Of a stretch of DNA of 64,000 bases, positions 10,101-18,550 are shown piece after piece. Positions within the stretch are counted from its first letter, which is position 1; the number at the start of each line of letters is the position of its first letter. The stretch is from Acidimicrobiales bacterium (lineage in GTDB: Bacteria; Actinomycetota; Acidimicrobiia; Acidimicrobiales; Aldehydirespiratoraceae), in NCBI GenBank assembly GCA_033344915.1, contig JAWPML010000001.1:2352369-2416368 (forward strand). Direction: 5' to 3'. The position numbers and the translations under genes are program-made. The notes beneath the pieces are model-generated. The model did not search any database. It was given only the letters and a program-made list of their open reading frames with translations, and had not been told where the DNA came from.

Positions 10101-11623
10101 AGGTCCTCGCCATCGACACCAGCGGGTCGATGGGCAACTGCCACTGCAGCGAGGGCGGGAACGCCAGCGACCGACCCGACGGCGGCTCGAACAAGACCGA
10201 CATCTCCCGTTCCGGTGCGGCCCGGGCGATCGACGCGCTGAGCGAGAACGACGAGGTGGGCGTGCTGGCCTTCAACTCGTTCGACCAGTGGGTCATCGAT
10301 CTCCAGAAGCTCCCGAGTGAAGAGGTCGTGACAGCCGGGCTCAACCGTCTCTTCCCCTCCGGTGGTACCAACGTCACCACCTCGCTGATGACCGCGGCCA
10401 ACGCCCTGCGGGAGAGTCAGGCGAGCCTGAAGCACATCATCTTCTTCAGCGACGGCTTCACCGAGGTGTCGGCCCTCGCGGACCTCGCCACCGAGGCCGG
10501 CCAGCTCGCGGCGGAGGGCATCACCGTGTCGGTCGTGGCCACCGGCGAGGGTGCGGCCGACGAGCTCGAGGCGATCGCCACCCAGGGCCAGGGCCGGTTC
10601 TACCCGGGCCGCGATCTCCAGCAGATCCCGGAGATCCTCATGGAGGAGGCGGTCATCGCCAGCCGCGACTTCGTGACGGAGGGCCAGTTCTTCCCCGAGA
10701 TCACCACCGCCTCCGAGGTCGTCGAGAACCTCACCTCCTCCCCCGCCCTGCTGGGCTACGTCGGCACGACCGAGAAGCCGACGGCGCGCACACTGCTGCG
10801 GATCGGCCCGGACCGTGACCCGCTCCTCACCACCTGGCAGACCGGCATCGGCACGGTGTCGGCCTGGAGCAGCGACAGCGGCGAACGCTGGGGTCAGCTC
10901 TGGGCGGAGTGGGACGGCTATGTCGACTTCTGGAACCGGGTGGTGCGCGACACGTTCCCGGCCGGCGTCGGTGCCGGATCGGTCACGGCCACCGTCGGGC
11001 AGGAGTCCATGTCGATCCTGGTCGAGGGGGCCGAGACGTTCCCCGAAGGGGCCGAGGCCATCGCCCGCGTGACCCAGCCCGACGGCACGACCGTCGAGAT
11101 CCCGCTCCAGCGCACCGCCGGTGCCCGGTTCGAGGCGGAGATCACGCTCGATCAGGTCGGCACGTTCGCCGTCGGAGCCGCCGTGGAAGCCGCCGGCGAG
11201 GGCGTGCTGTCGGTGTCGACGATCACGAACTCCACCTTCGCCCCCGAGTACCTGCCCGGGGCTCCGGAGCCGGAGGCCCTGCTCCGACTGTCCGAGCTGT
11301 CCGGCGGCCGGGGTGCCATCGGGCCGACGCAGGCGTTCGACGTCGCCGACCTCGCGGTGGGCACGAGGGAGATCGACCTGGCCAACTGGTTCCTGCTGGC
11401 CGCGATCCTGCTGTGGCCGATCGCCATCGCCCTCAGCCGGCTGGCGGTGCGGGCTCCGGCGGTGTCGATCTCGCTGCCGACCCTGCCGAGTCGACCCGAT
11501 CGACCGGCCCGCGAGCCGACGGAACCGCGTGACGAGCAGCCGACGGCGGAGCCGGAGACGACGGTCGGCGAGCTGCTGCGCCGGAAGCGGGGCGAAGGGT
11601 CAGGCCAAGACCCACCAGCATGA
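7181..11623 (+). CDS. Giant BatA-like membrane protein with three vWA-type domains
   Basis: 1480 residues from a GTG that overlaps the DUF58 stop. Domains in order: two N-terminal membrane segments (about 6-24 and 58-80); vWA 1 with IDTSASM near residue 92; a beta-rich linker; a membrane pair (about 571-590 and 605-627); a vWA-like domain with IDASDS near 636; a class I glutamine-amidotransferase-like segment (about 860-960, with VIGGERSYGLGGY); vWA 3 with IDTSGSMG near 977, whose MIDAS is followed by a Cys/Gly-rich insert (NCHCSEGG); beta domains; and a last membrane segment near 1400-1424. It looks like a BatA-type protein fused to a second vWA/amidotransferase-like membrane protein. Its 3' end overlaps ccmF on the other strand by 191 bp. 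Confidence 0.9.
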   Translation: MTFANPAAFLLLGLTIPILLLHVLRPRRERIEVPSTFLWDEAPSPVSAAVPWQRLRPSWLLLAQLLAVLLLATALAQPTRATDAILADHTVFVIDTSASMAARDGSPDRLADALGTARDLRGQMRDGSLASVVVAGPRSRVLLSASPDRTAFDDALDRIEVSGAPADFVDAFLLAESLETPGVPIGFALISDGGLSIAEQRLLPPDTTYHGVGRSSTNRAVSSLVVEPTVSGLGIIATVTNHGADRVEQPVRVDVDGLTAAETVLDIGPGDEAVWEIDTVPGDRVDVFLESEDLIDADDHGYAVTARRRELTALIVGPRDPFLDRALAVIPSVTVEHVESLPLSGTDADVVVFNQVNPPDDPGAPFLAIAPPDGAGPITVLGEVTAPSITLVDPDHAITEDLDLVDVVVSAAQQVDPGPGQVLVAAPGAPLLIESTTGNRPFLYLAFDTASTNLPLQVAFPVLMDRAVTLLAGSALPPTGVEVGDSIPITAPDGATVITPGKQEIAVPPGTRPPRADRTGFWRVLDTDGNETVIAVNAPAAESKVDPVPGLPTELSVVRDGEERPRGERSVVYWFLWPLLAVVVAEALLARRRLGVGRRQWRFAAALRVGVAALVVAALFGVTINRPAGEVATVFLIDASDSLSTGGRSESIEWVQDALDAQPGGVRSAVALFGKDARLESTLQQDNSLGVPAVQIDAAATDPERALRLAGAVLPTDARRRIVMLSDGRFTTGDGELEASILGNAGIQIDVVPVGRQSGVDVAIVSVDAPGAVQEGETYSITATLDATDAATVVVGLLADGDLVEERIVEVEPGATTVTFEREAEEDGVDRYQIQVAAPGDEIVQNDSAFSAVRVEGPARVLIIEGQAGDSRTLRTALEAGELLVDTVSPASIPALEELATYRAVVLVDVEERALTDEHIEQLGIISRDLGRGLLVIGGERSYGLGGYLDSELEELLPVVSEILDPERRQTVAEVLAIDTSGSMGNCHCSEGGNASDRPDGGSNKTDISRSGAARAIDALSENDEVGVLAFNSFDQWVIDLQKLPSEEVVTAGLNRLFPSGGTNVTTSLMTAANALRESQASLKHIIFFSDGFTEVSALADLATEAGQLAAEGITVSVVATGEGAADELEAIATQGQGRFYPGRDLQQIPEILMEEAVIASRDFVTEGQFFPEITTASEVVENLTSSPALLGYVGTTEKPTARTLLRIGPDRDPLLTTWQTGIGTVSAWSSDSGERWGQLWAEWDGYVDFWNRVVRDTFPAGVGAGSVTATVGQESMSILVEGAETFPEGAEAIARVTQPDGTTVEIPLQRTAGARFEAEITLDQVGTFAVGAAVEAAGEGVLSVSTITNSTFAPEYLPGAPEPEALLRLSELSGGRGAIGPTQAFDVADLAVGTREIDLANWFLLAAILLWPIAIALSRLAVRAPAVSISLPTLPSRPDRPAREPTEPRDEQPTAEPETTVGELLRRKRGEGSGQDPPA

Positions 11624-13301
11624 GGGCCGCGCCGATCCAGATGAACGACGCGAGCGGTCGGTCCCGCACATCGACGACCGCGAATCCGTCGGACCCGTCG
11701 CGCAGCACCACCTGCACGTCGCCGGTCCAGCGCTGATCGAGCGCCGTCTCCGCCAGGAGGACGCCGACCCGTTCGTGGGCGACGAGGCTCGGCACCATCG
11801 CCACGTCGTCGACCAGCAGGTGGGCTTCCACCGCCCGACGATCGCCGTCGAGCTCGCGGACCTCCAGCGACACGAGCTCGATGGTGTGACCGGCCGCGTC
11901 GGTGGGCCGTCCCGGGAACAGGCCGACCTGTTCCTCCACCGTGGCGGTCGATCCGGCGACGCCGAGCAGGAGCAGCGCGATGCCGGCGTGGGCGAGGTGG
12001 GTTGCCGACCGGCGACGGTTGGCGAGCACCGCGGCCCCGGCCACGACCAGCGCGGCTCCGGCCGCGGTGGCGAGCACGACCCCCGACCAGGGCGCACCGG
12101 CGACGACCCCGGTCACGCCCCCGCCCAGCGCCCCGACGATGAAGAGGCGCGGGCGGGGCCGCACGAGGGTGCCTTGCGCGAGTAGGGCGATCAGGGCGAC
12201 CGGCCAGGCGCTGCGGGAGAAGTACTGGCCCTGCACCGTCAGCTTCTCGCTCCAGCCGATGTCGCGGACCACCGGGTAGGCCGTGCCGAGCGCGACGACG
12301 AGCAGGAACCCGACGCCGATCGCCGCGCCGACGGCGGCCGGCGGGCGACGGGGCGGCGCTCCCGAGGCGGGCCGGCGGAGCACGACTATCGCCGTGGCCG
12401 CCGAGACGACCGCGGCCATCGTCGCGAAGCCCCGGCCGACCCCGGGCGTCTGTGCGAACGCGTGGACCGAGCCAGTCAGGCCGGCCCGTGAGACCCACGC
12501 GCCGACCACCATCACCGCGAAGGGCGCCATCGCCAGCGCCGTCCTCGCTCGGGGTGAACGCCACCGGGCCCGGTCGCCGTGGAGCGAGATCAGCAGGGCG
12601 ATCCACGGGAGCAGGGCGGCGTTCTCGACCGGGTCCCACGCCCAGTAGCCGCCCCAACCCAGCTCGACGTAGGCCCAGTTCGCCCCGAGGACGAGGCCTG
12701 TGCCGAGCAACACGGCCGCGATGCGCAACGCCTTCCGGCCGGGGAGCGCCGTCGGCGCCGGCCGGTCCAGCGCGAGCAGGAACGGCACGACGGCCGCGAG
12801 CAGGCCGGCGTAGAGCACGGGCGGATGGATGAGCATGACGGGGTGTTCGAGAATCGGCGTGAGCCCGCGCCCCTGCACGGCGGGGATCGCCAGCCGCTCG
12901 AACGGATCCGCGGCGACGAGGACGAGCGCGGCGGGCGTGGCGACGATCCCGCCACCGACTGCGACGGCGGTCCGCCCGGTCAGGCGTGGCGCGGTCAGCG
13001 TGACGAACGTGGCGAGCATGGCCGTCCACAGCAGCAGCGATCCGCCCATGCCGGCCCACAGCCCCGAGAGCCGGTAGAAGGACCGGCTCGTCTCGCGGGA
13101 GTGGTCGACGACGTAGGCGATCGACAGGTCTGACACGAGCAGCAGCCGAGCGAGGCACGCAACCGCGATCACCGAGGCGAGCGTCGCGACCACCAACGCC
13201 CAGCGGGCGGCGCGCAGCCGGCCACCCATCGCCAGGACCGCCGCGCCAGCGCCCCCGACGACGACGAGCACCGTCGCGACGGAGCCGATGTCGACGGTCA
13301 T
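11433..13301 (-). CDS. ccmF: Cytochrome c heme lyase CcmF-like protein
   Basis: 622 residues if the ATG at 13301 is used; the frame is open another 70 codons upstream, but those codons run into the dnaE2 end and are low in similarity to CcmF. It is a polytopic membrane protein with the tryptophan-rich heme-binding motif WGGYWAWDPVENAALLPW (about residues 200-220), the hallmark of the CcmF/CcmC/CcsA family. CcmF ligates heme to apocytochrome c on the outer face of the membrane. No ccmE, ccmH or ccmA/B gene is adjacent. The last ~60 residues are Pro/Ala/Ser-rich, lie in antisense to the vWA gene, and may not be conserved. Confidence 0.88.
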   Translation of the reverse strand: MTVDIGSVATVLVVVGGAGAAVLAMGGRLRAARWALVVATLASVIAVACLARLLLVSDLSIAYVVDHSRETSRSFYRLSGLWAGMGGSLLLWTAMLATFVTLTAPRLTGRTAVAVGGGIVATPAALVLVAADPFERLAIPAVQGRGLTPILEHPVMLIHPPVLYAGLLAAVVPFLLALDRPAPTALPGRKALRIAAVLLGTGLVLGANWAYVELGWGGYWAWDPVENAALLPWIALLISLHGDRARWRSPRARTALAMAPFAVMVVGAWVSRAGLTGSVHAFAQTPGVGRGFATMAAVVSAATAIVVLRRPASGAPPRRPPAAVGAAIGVGFLLVVALGTAYPVVRDIGWSEKLTVQGQYFSRSAWPVALIALLAQGTLVRPRPRLFIVGALGGGVTGVVAGAPWSGVVLATAAGAALVVAGAAVLANRRRSATHLAHAGIALLLLGVAGSTATVEEQVGLFPGRPTDAAGHTIELVSLEVRELDGDRRAVEAHLLVDDVAMVPSLVAHERVGVLLAETALDQRWTGDVQVVLRDGSDGFAVVDVRDRPLASFIWIGAALMLVGLGLTLRPASGAAARRPSSPAPPSAARHAVPSARGPVDRVDSAGSAARSTPPEPAPPAG

Positions 13302-13357
13302 CGGCTCAGCATCGCATGTGCGACGCCGCTCAGGGCGACGGCACCGGTCCGTTCCGT

Positions 13358-16300
13358 CTACCGAAAGTCTCGCGACGCGGGGGCCGCGCCGACCGGGAGG
13401 GGCTCGACCCGGTCGGCCACCACATTGATCACCCCCTCCTCCTTCTCCAGCTTTCCCCGGATCAGCAGGGCCGGGGCACCCCGCACGCTCTTCTTGTAGC
13501 GCTGCCAGCATCCTTTGGAGACGACGACATTGATCAGCCCGGTCTCGTCCTCGAGGCTGATGAAGGTGGTGCCGCTGGCCGTCGCCGGGCGCTGGCGGTG
13601 GGTGACGACGCCGCCCACGAGCACCCGGCCGCCGCCCTCGGCGTCCTCCAGTCCCTTGGCGGTGATCACCCCCCGCTTGGTCAGTTCGTCGCGGATGAAC
13701 TTCGTCGGATGACCGTCAGGGGCGACGCTCGTGGCCCACAGGTCCGAATGCGACAGCTCCTGGGGCGACATGCCGGGCAGGGTGGGGGCGTCGACCCCGG
13801 TGACGATGCCGGGGAGCCGGTCGGACGCGGTCTGCGCCATCGCCCCGGCCGTCCAGAGCGCCGAGCGACGGTCGATGCCGAAGCAGCCGAAAGCACCGGA
13901 GGTGGCGAGGGCTTCGAGGATCGGCAGGGAGATCTTCGGCACCCGCCGACGGAGGTCCTCCACCGAGGCGTAGGGCCGGCCGGCGTCGATCTCCTCGGCG
14001 AGCTCCTCGCCGATCCCGCGGACATAGTCGAGGCCGACCCGCACGGCGAAGCCCCCTTCCGACGTCGGCTCGGGCTCGAGGGTTGCCTTCGCCGCCGACT
14101 CGTTGAGGTCCGGGGTGCGCACGACCACGCCGTGGCGGCGGGCGTCGCCCACGATCGTGTGGGGCGACCAGAACCCCATCGGCTGGGCGTTGAGCAGGGC
14201 CGCGGTGAAGGCGGCCGGATAGTGGTACTTGATCCACGAGGAGGCGTAGACGAGGTACGAGAACGACACCGAATGGCTCTCGGGGAAGCCGTAGTTGGCG
14301 AAGGCGGCGAGCTTCAACCAGATCTGCTCGCCGATGTCGTCGGTGATGCCGTTGGCCCGCATGCCGTCGAAGAAGCGGGCCTTCAGCTGTTCCATCCGTT
14401 CCTTGCTGCGCTTGGACCCCACCGCCTGGCGGAGCTGGTCGGCGTCGGACGGGGTGAAGTTCGCGACGTCGATCGCGATCTGCATCAGCTGTTCCTGGAA
14501 GAGGGGGACGCCGAGGGTCTTCGCCAGGGCGTTCTCGAGCAGCGGGTGGAGGTAGGTGACGGGCTCCTCGCCGTTGCGGCGACGGATGTAGGGGTGGACC
14601 GAGCCGCCCTGGATCGGACCGGGGCGGATCAGGGCGACCTCGACCACGAGGTCGTAGAAGCAGCGGGGCTTGAGCCGGGGCAGCGTGGCCATCTGGGCCC
14701 GGGACTCGATCTGGAACACGCCGATCGTGTCGGCCTGCTGGAGCATGTCGTAGACCTCGGGCTCCTGGGGCAGGGTGGCCAGGTCGACGTCGACGCCGTC
14801 GGTCTCCGCGATGAAGTCGATGGCGTAGTGCAGGACCGACAGCATCCCGAGCCCGAGCAGGTCGAACTTCACGAGGCCGGCCGCGGCGCAGTCGTCCTTG
14901 TCCCATTGCAGGACGCTGCGGTCCACCATGGCGCCCCACTCGACGGGGCACACCTCGATCACCGGCCGGTCGCACATCACCATCCCGCCCGAGTGGATCC
15001 CGAGGTGGCGGGGGAAGTGTTCGATCTCGGCGGCCAACTCGAGGACCGGGAGCGGGATGGACGTGTCGGGGTCGACGGCGCCGGCCTTCACGTCCCTCCA
15101 CCGGTCGACCTGTTTGGAGAAGGCGTCCTGCTGGCCGGTGGCGTAGCCGAGGGCCTTCGCCATGTCCCGGATCGCGGACTTGGACCGGTAGGTGATGACG
15201 TTGGCCACCTGGGCGCAATGGTGGCGGCCGTGCTTGGCGTAGACGTACTGGATGACCTCTTCTCGACGGTCGCTCTCGATGTCGATGTCGATGTCGGGCG
15301 GGCCGTCACGCTCGGGCGACAGGAAACGCTCGAAGAGGAGGTTGAGCGACACCGCGTCGGCGTTGGTGATGCCGAGGGCGAAGCACACCGCGGAGTTCGC
15401 GGCCGAGCCGCGCCCCTGGCAGAGGATGTCGGCCCGCCGGCAGAAGTCGACGATGTCCCACACGACGAGGAAGTAGCCGGGGAACCCGAGGTCGTCGATG
15501 AGGGCGAGCTCGCGGTCGAGCTGGGTCCAGGCGCCCTCGACCCGCTCGGCGGTGCGGGGGCCGTAGCGGCGGGTGCCGCCCTCCTCGACGAGGCGGCGGA
15601 GGTAGCCCATCTCGTCGAGCCCGTCGGGGCACGGGTAGGGCGGCAGGTTGGGGGCCACGAGGGCGAGGTCGAACGCGCATTCGAGCCCGATCGCCGCGGC
15701 CCGCTCGACCACGCCGGGATAGCGGGCGAACCGCAGGGCCTGTTCGTCGCCCGACCGGAGGTGGAGACCGGCCGGCGGGAGCCAGCCGTCGATCTCGTCG
15801 AGGCTGCGGCGGGCCCGCACCGCGGCCATCGCCGAGGCGAGCCGCTGACGGGCGACGGAGTGGTGGTGGACGTTGCCGGTGGCGACGAGGTCGAGTCCGG
15901 TCGACGCCGCGAGTTCGGCGAGGACATCGTTGCGCACCGAGTCGGCCGGGAGGCCGTGGTCCCAGAGTTCGACGGCCACGTTGGCTCTGCCGAAGTCGCT
16001 CACCAGCCGTTCGAGGGCACGTCGGGCCGCGGCCGGGCCGGCCTCGGTGAGCGCCTTGGGCACCGGGGCCTTGCGACAGCCGGTGAGGATCAGCCAGTGG
16101 TCTTCGCCCCGCTCGCTGCCGACCCCGCCGAGTTCGACGAGTCGCTCGTAGCTGATCCTCGGCGCGCCCTTCTCCCCCGCGAGCTGCCCTTCGCTGATGG
16201 CCCGGCCGAGCGTGGCGTAGCCCTCGGGGTCGCGGGCGAGGACGAGGAGGTGTTCGCCCACCGGATCGGCGGGACCGGGTCGCGAGAGGTCGAGGGTGGG

Positions 16301-16705
16301 TTCTCCGAGCGTGAGTTCGGCGCCGAACACCGTGGGCAGACCGACCGCTCTCGCCGCCTCGGCGAAGCGGACGATGCCGTAGAAGCCGTTGTGGTCGGTG
16401 AGTGCCAGGGCCCGCAGGTCGAGCCGCGCCGCCTCCTCGGCCAGCTCCTCGGGATGCGAGGCGCCGTCGAGGAACGAGAAGTTGGAGTGGCAGTGGAGCT
16501 CCGCATACGGGGTCGCGCTGCGGTACTGCTCGGGCTCGGTCGGGGGTTCGTACGCCCCTCGTTTGCGCGACCACGCGGGGCTGTCGCCACCGTCACCGAA
16601 AACATCGTCGCCCAGCCAGTACTCGCGGGCGCGACCCGACGGCGGGCGGTCCGAGAGTGTGCGTTCGATGTCGGACCATGGCACGTTGGGGCTGTTCCAA
16701 CCCAT
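13358..16705 (-). CDS. dnaE2: Error-prone DNA polymerase III alpha subunit (DnaE2/ImuC)
   Basis: 1115 residues. It has an N-terminal PHP domain (ELHCHSNFSFLDGASHPEE near residue 70, ALTDHNGFYG), a polymerase core with the catalytic PDIDIDIES near residue 468, helix-hairpin-helix and OB regions, and a C-terminal ending GAAPASRDFR. The N-terminal extension YWLGDD and the length match DnaE2 rather than DnaE1 (~1180). DnaE2 is the translesion polymerase of the actinobacterial SOS mutasome and works with ImuA' and ImuB, encoded here at 25.6-27.8 kb. A LexA-type box lies 14 bp upstream of the ATG. Confidence 0.95.
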   Translation of the reverse strand: MGWNSPNVPWSDIERTLSDRPPSGRAREYWLGDDVFGDGGDSPAWSRKRGAYEPPTEPEQYRSATPYAELHCHSNFSFLDGASHPEELAEEAARLDLRALALTDHNGFYGIVRFAEAARAVGLPTVFGAELTLGEPTLDLSRPGPADPVGEHLLVLARDPEGYATLGRAISEGQLAGEKGAPRISYERLVELGGVGSERGEDHWLILTGCRKAPVPKALTEAGPAAARRALERLVSDFGRANVAVELWDHGLPADSVRNDVLAELAASTGLDLVATGNVHHHSVARQRLASAMAAVRARRSLDEIDGWLPPAGLHLRSGDEQALRFARYPGVVERAAAIGLECAFDLALVAPNLPPYPCPDGLDEMGYLRRLVEEGGTRRYGPRTAERVEGAWTQLDRELALIDDLGFPGYFLVVWDIVDFCRRADILCQGRGSAANSAVCFALGITNADAVSLNLLFERFLSPERDGPPDIDIDIESDRREEVIQYVYAKHGRHHCAQVANVITYRSKSAIRDMAKALGYATGQQDAFSKQVDRWRDVKAGAVDPDTSIPLPVLELAAEIEHFPRHLGIHSGGMVMCDRPVIEVCPVEWGAMVDRSVLQWDKDDCAAAGLVKFDLLGLGMLSVLHYAIDFIAETDGVDVDLATLPQEPEVYDMLQQADTIGVFQIESRAQMATLPRLKPRCFYDLVVEVALIRPGPIQGGSVHPYIRRRNGEEPVTYLHPLLENALAKTLGVPLFQEQLMQIAIDVANFTPSDADQLRQAVGSKRSKERMEQLKARFFDGMRANGITDDIGEQIWLKLAAFANYGFPESHSVSFSYLVYASSWIKYHYPAAFTAALLNAQPMGFWSPHTIVGDARRHGVVVRTPDLNESAAKATLEPEPTSEGGFAVRVGLDYVRGIGEELAEEIDAGRPYASVEDLRRRVPKISLPILEALATSGAFGCFGIDRRSALWTAGAMAQTASDRLPGIVTGVDAPTLPGMSPQELSHSDLWATSVAPDGHPTKFIRDELTKRGVITAKGLEDAEGGGRVLVGGVVTHRQRPATASGTTFISLEDETGLINVVVSKGCWQRYKKSVRGAPALLIRGKLEKEEGVINVVADRVEPLPVGAAPASRDFR

Positions 16706-16719
16706 CCCCCGACCTTAAG

Positions 16720-16733
16720 CGAACAGGTGTTCG
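16720..16733. promoter_or_regulatory. LexA (SOS) box between dnaE2 and the acyl-CoA dehydrogenase gene
   Basis: CGAACAGGTGTTCG matches the Gram-positive/actinobacterial SOS consensus CGAAC-N4-GTTCG exactly. It lies 14 bp upstream of the dnaE2 start and 9 bp upstream of the divergent acyl-CoA dehydrogenase start, within a 37-bp intergenic space. Confidence 0.88.
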
Positions 16734-16742
16734 GTCCACAAG

Positions 16743-17972
16743 ATGACGATTCTCGAAGACGCACGCACATGGGCACAGGCCAACTGGGATCCCGACATGA
16801 CGGTGCGGGAGTGGTGGCAGTGCCTCGCCGATGCCCGCTACGCGCTCCCCTCGCTTCCCGAGGAGGCGTTCGGTCGCGGCTACTCCCGCCAGGAGGAGCA
16901 GGAGGTCAAGCGGGCGCTCGCCGAGGTCGGCACGCTCGGCCCGCCGTCCAACATCGGCACGATGATGGCCGCGCCGACGATCGCCACCCACGGCACGCCC
17001 GAACAGATCGAGCGGTTCGTGCCGCCCGTGCTGAACGGCACCGAGACGTGGTGTCAGCTCTTCTCCGAGCCCGGCGCCGGTTCCGACCTCGCCGGCCTCA
17101 CCACCAAGGCCGAGCGCGACGGTGACGAGTGGATCGTCAACGGCCAGAAGGTCTGGACGAGCCTCGCCGTCGGCACCGACTTCGGGATGCTGCTCGCCCG
17201 CACGGACCCCGATCAGCCCAAGCACGCGGGGATCTCCTGGTTCGCCTTCCCGATGCGCCAGGACGGCGTGGACATCCGGCCCCTCGTCGAGATGACCGGC
17301 AACGCCATGTTCAACGAGGTGTTCATGGACGACACCCGCGTGCCCCACGCCCACCTCATCGGCGATCTCAACAACGGCTGGCGGGTCGGCAACACCACCC
17401 TCATGTTCGAGCGGGGTTCGCTAGCCGGTGCCGTCGTCGAGCTGCCCTACGCCCGGGGCGGGTCGCAGTCCGAGGATCTCGATCTGCCGGCCGGTTCGTT
17501 CGGCCTGCGGACCGAGGGCGGTCCCCGGGCCACCGTGGACAGCGCGCCCACGGCCGTTCGCTACGGCGACTACGCCCGCGCGCTCGGCCGTGACGACGCC
17601 GCTCGTCGAGACGCCCGCACCCGCCTGCACATCCGCGAGGAGGTCAACCGCCTCCTCGGCCAGCGGGCCCGGTCCGGGGCCGTGCCGGCGATCGGCAATC
17701 TCGGCAAGCTCGCCATGAGCGAGATCGCCCGCATGCGGCGCGAGGCCGGAAACCTCGCCATCGGTGCGGCGGGGATGCTCGCGGGCGACGACGCCGCCGC
17801 CGGTCCGGGAAACGGCGAGGTGCAGGCCACCACCGTGCACTCCCCCGCCCCGTCGATCTATGGCGGGACCGATCAGGTCCAGCGCAACATCCTCGGCGAG
17901 CGCTTCCTCGGCCTGCCCAAGGAGCCGGGACCTCCCAAGGAGACGCCGTTCCGGGATCTGCCGAGGAACTGA
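16743..17972 (+). CDS. Acyl-CoA dehydrogenase family protein
   Basis: 409 residues. It contains the FAD-binding segment with QLFSEPGAGSDLAGL (about residues 101-115) and NGQKVWTS (about 132-139), and a C-terminal helical domain ending with the Gly/Thr motif APSIYGGTDQVQRNILGERF, all standard for the family. It probably oxidises an acyl-CoA thioester; chain-length or ring specificity cannot be read. It starts 37 bp from dnaE2, with the SOS box between them. Confidence 0.92.
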   Translation: MTILEDARTWAQANWDPDMTVREWWQCLADARYALPSLPEEAFGRGYSRQEEQEVKRALAEVGTLGPPSNIGTMMAAPTIATHGTPEQIERFVPPVLNGTETWCQLFSEPGAGSDLAGLTTKAERDGDEWIVNGQKVWTSLAVGTDFGMLLARTDPDQPKHAGISWFAFPMRQDGVDIRPLVEMTGNAMFNEVFMDDTRVPHAHLIGDLNNGWRVGNTTLMFERGSLAGAVVELPYARGGSQSEDLDLPAGSFGLRTEGGPRATVDSAPTAVRYGDYARALGRDDAARRDARTRLHIREEVNRLLGQRARSGAVPAIGNLGKLAMSEIARMRREAGNLAIGAAGMLAGDDAAAGPGNGEVQATTVHSPAPSIYGGTDQVQRNILGERFLGLPKEPGPPKETPFRDLPRN

Positions 17973-18013
17973 CAACGATTCTTCCGGACGCCGACGGCGC
18001 TACCGTCGGGCCC

Positions 18014-18330
18014 ATGCGCTCGGTGGAGGACTTGATCGAGGAGGACGAGCCAGCGATCGAGCTCATCGCCGAGTGGGCAGATGGCTCTGGGGTGAGGGTG
18101 GACGTCCTCGATCCGTCCGCGAATCGCCAGGCCACGTCCACTACTGGGGGCCAGATTCGCTGCAGTGGGTGTCGCTCGGGGTTGGATTCACGGGCTTCGT
18201 CCAGTGGGCACTTGCCGGCGACTTGCATGTCGTTCTACCCATTCCTCTGGACGGAACAGGGAGCGGCCGCGGCGAGCTCCCGCACGGAGGTACCCATCGA
18301 GGAGGGAGTGGTCGGTTCGGGCCGAGGCGG
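18014..18330 (+). pseudogene. Decayed DUF2625-like gene
   Basis: Three pieces in two frames resemble DUF2625. The N-terminus begins with ATG at 18014 (MRSVEDLIEEDEPAIELI). A central piece from 18130 (HYWGPDSLQWVSLGVG, then GFVQWALAGDL) is in another frame. A C-terminal piece from 18227 (MSFYPFLWTEQG, then VPIEE) is back in the first frame. Sequence that the family has between these blocks is missing, so internal deletions plus frameshifts have destroyed the gene. The family assignment is from memory of its conserved FVQWALSGDL and SFYPFLW motifs. Confidence 0.6.
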
Positions 18331-18437
18331 TCCGACAGCTACAGAGCTAGCTGTATTGATTGTGTGGGGCGTCGACGGTGGCGATGTGGCCCCGCCGAAC
18401 CGCGTGGCAAGACGGGAACCGACTCGGATGTTCGTCT

Positions 18438-18488
18438 CACGTATTGCGACATGCGACAGGACGGATCTGTCGCATGTCGCAAAACGTG
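18438..18488. repeat. Dispersed palindromic repeat, copy 1 (compact hairpin)
   Basis: Arms at 18438-18459 and 18467-18488 match at 21 of 22 positions, with a 7-nt spacer. The core TCGCATGTCGCAAAACGTG is shared with the copy at 58.8 kb. It lies between the DUF2625 remnant and the small membrane protein gene. It may be a REP-like element or may act as a terminator. Confidence 0.8.
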
Positions 18489-18550
18489 GCACGGCAGGGC
18501 GCACGGATCGCCGCAGGGAACCCGCGCCGCCGGGCACTAGCTTCGGCGCC

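Noticed and set aside
7106-10435. A 1109-codon open frame on the minus strand
   Set aside because: It lies wholly antisense to the vWA gene; its Arg/Gly/Asp/His-rich composition is the shadow of GC-rich codons and no domain is recognisable.
13316-17125. A 1269-codon open frame on the plus strand
   Set aside because: It is antisense to dnaE2, which has clear polymerase motifs; the plus-strand translation is low-complexity.
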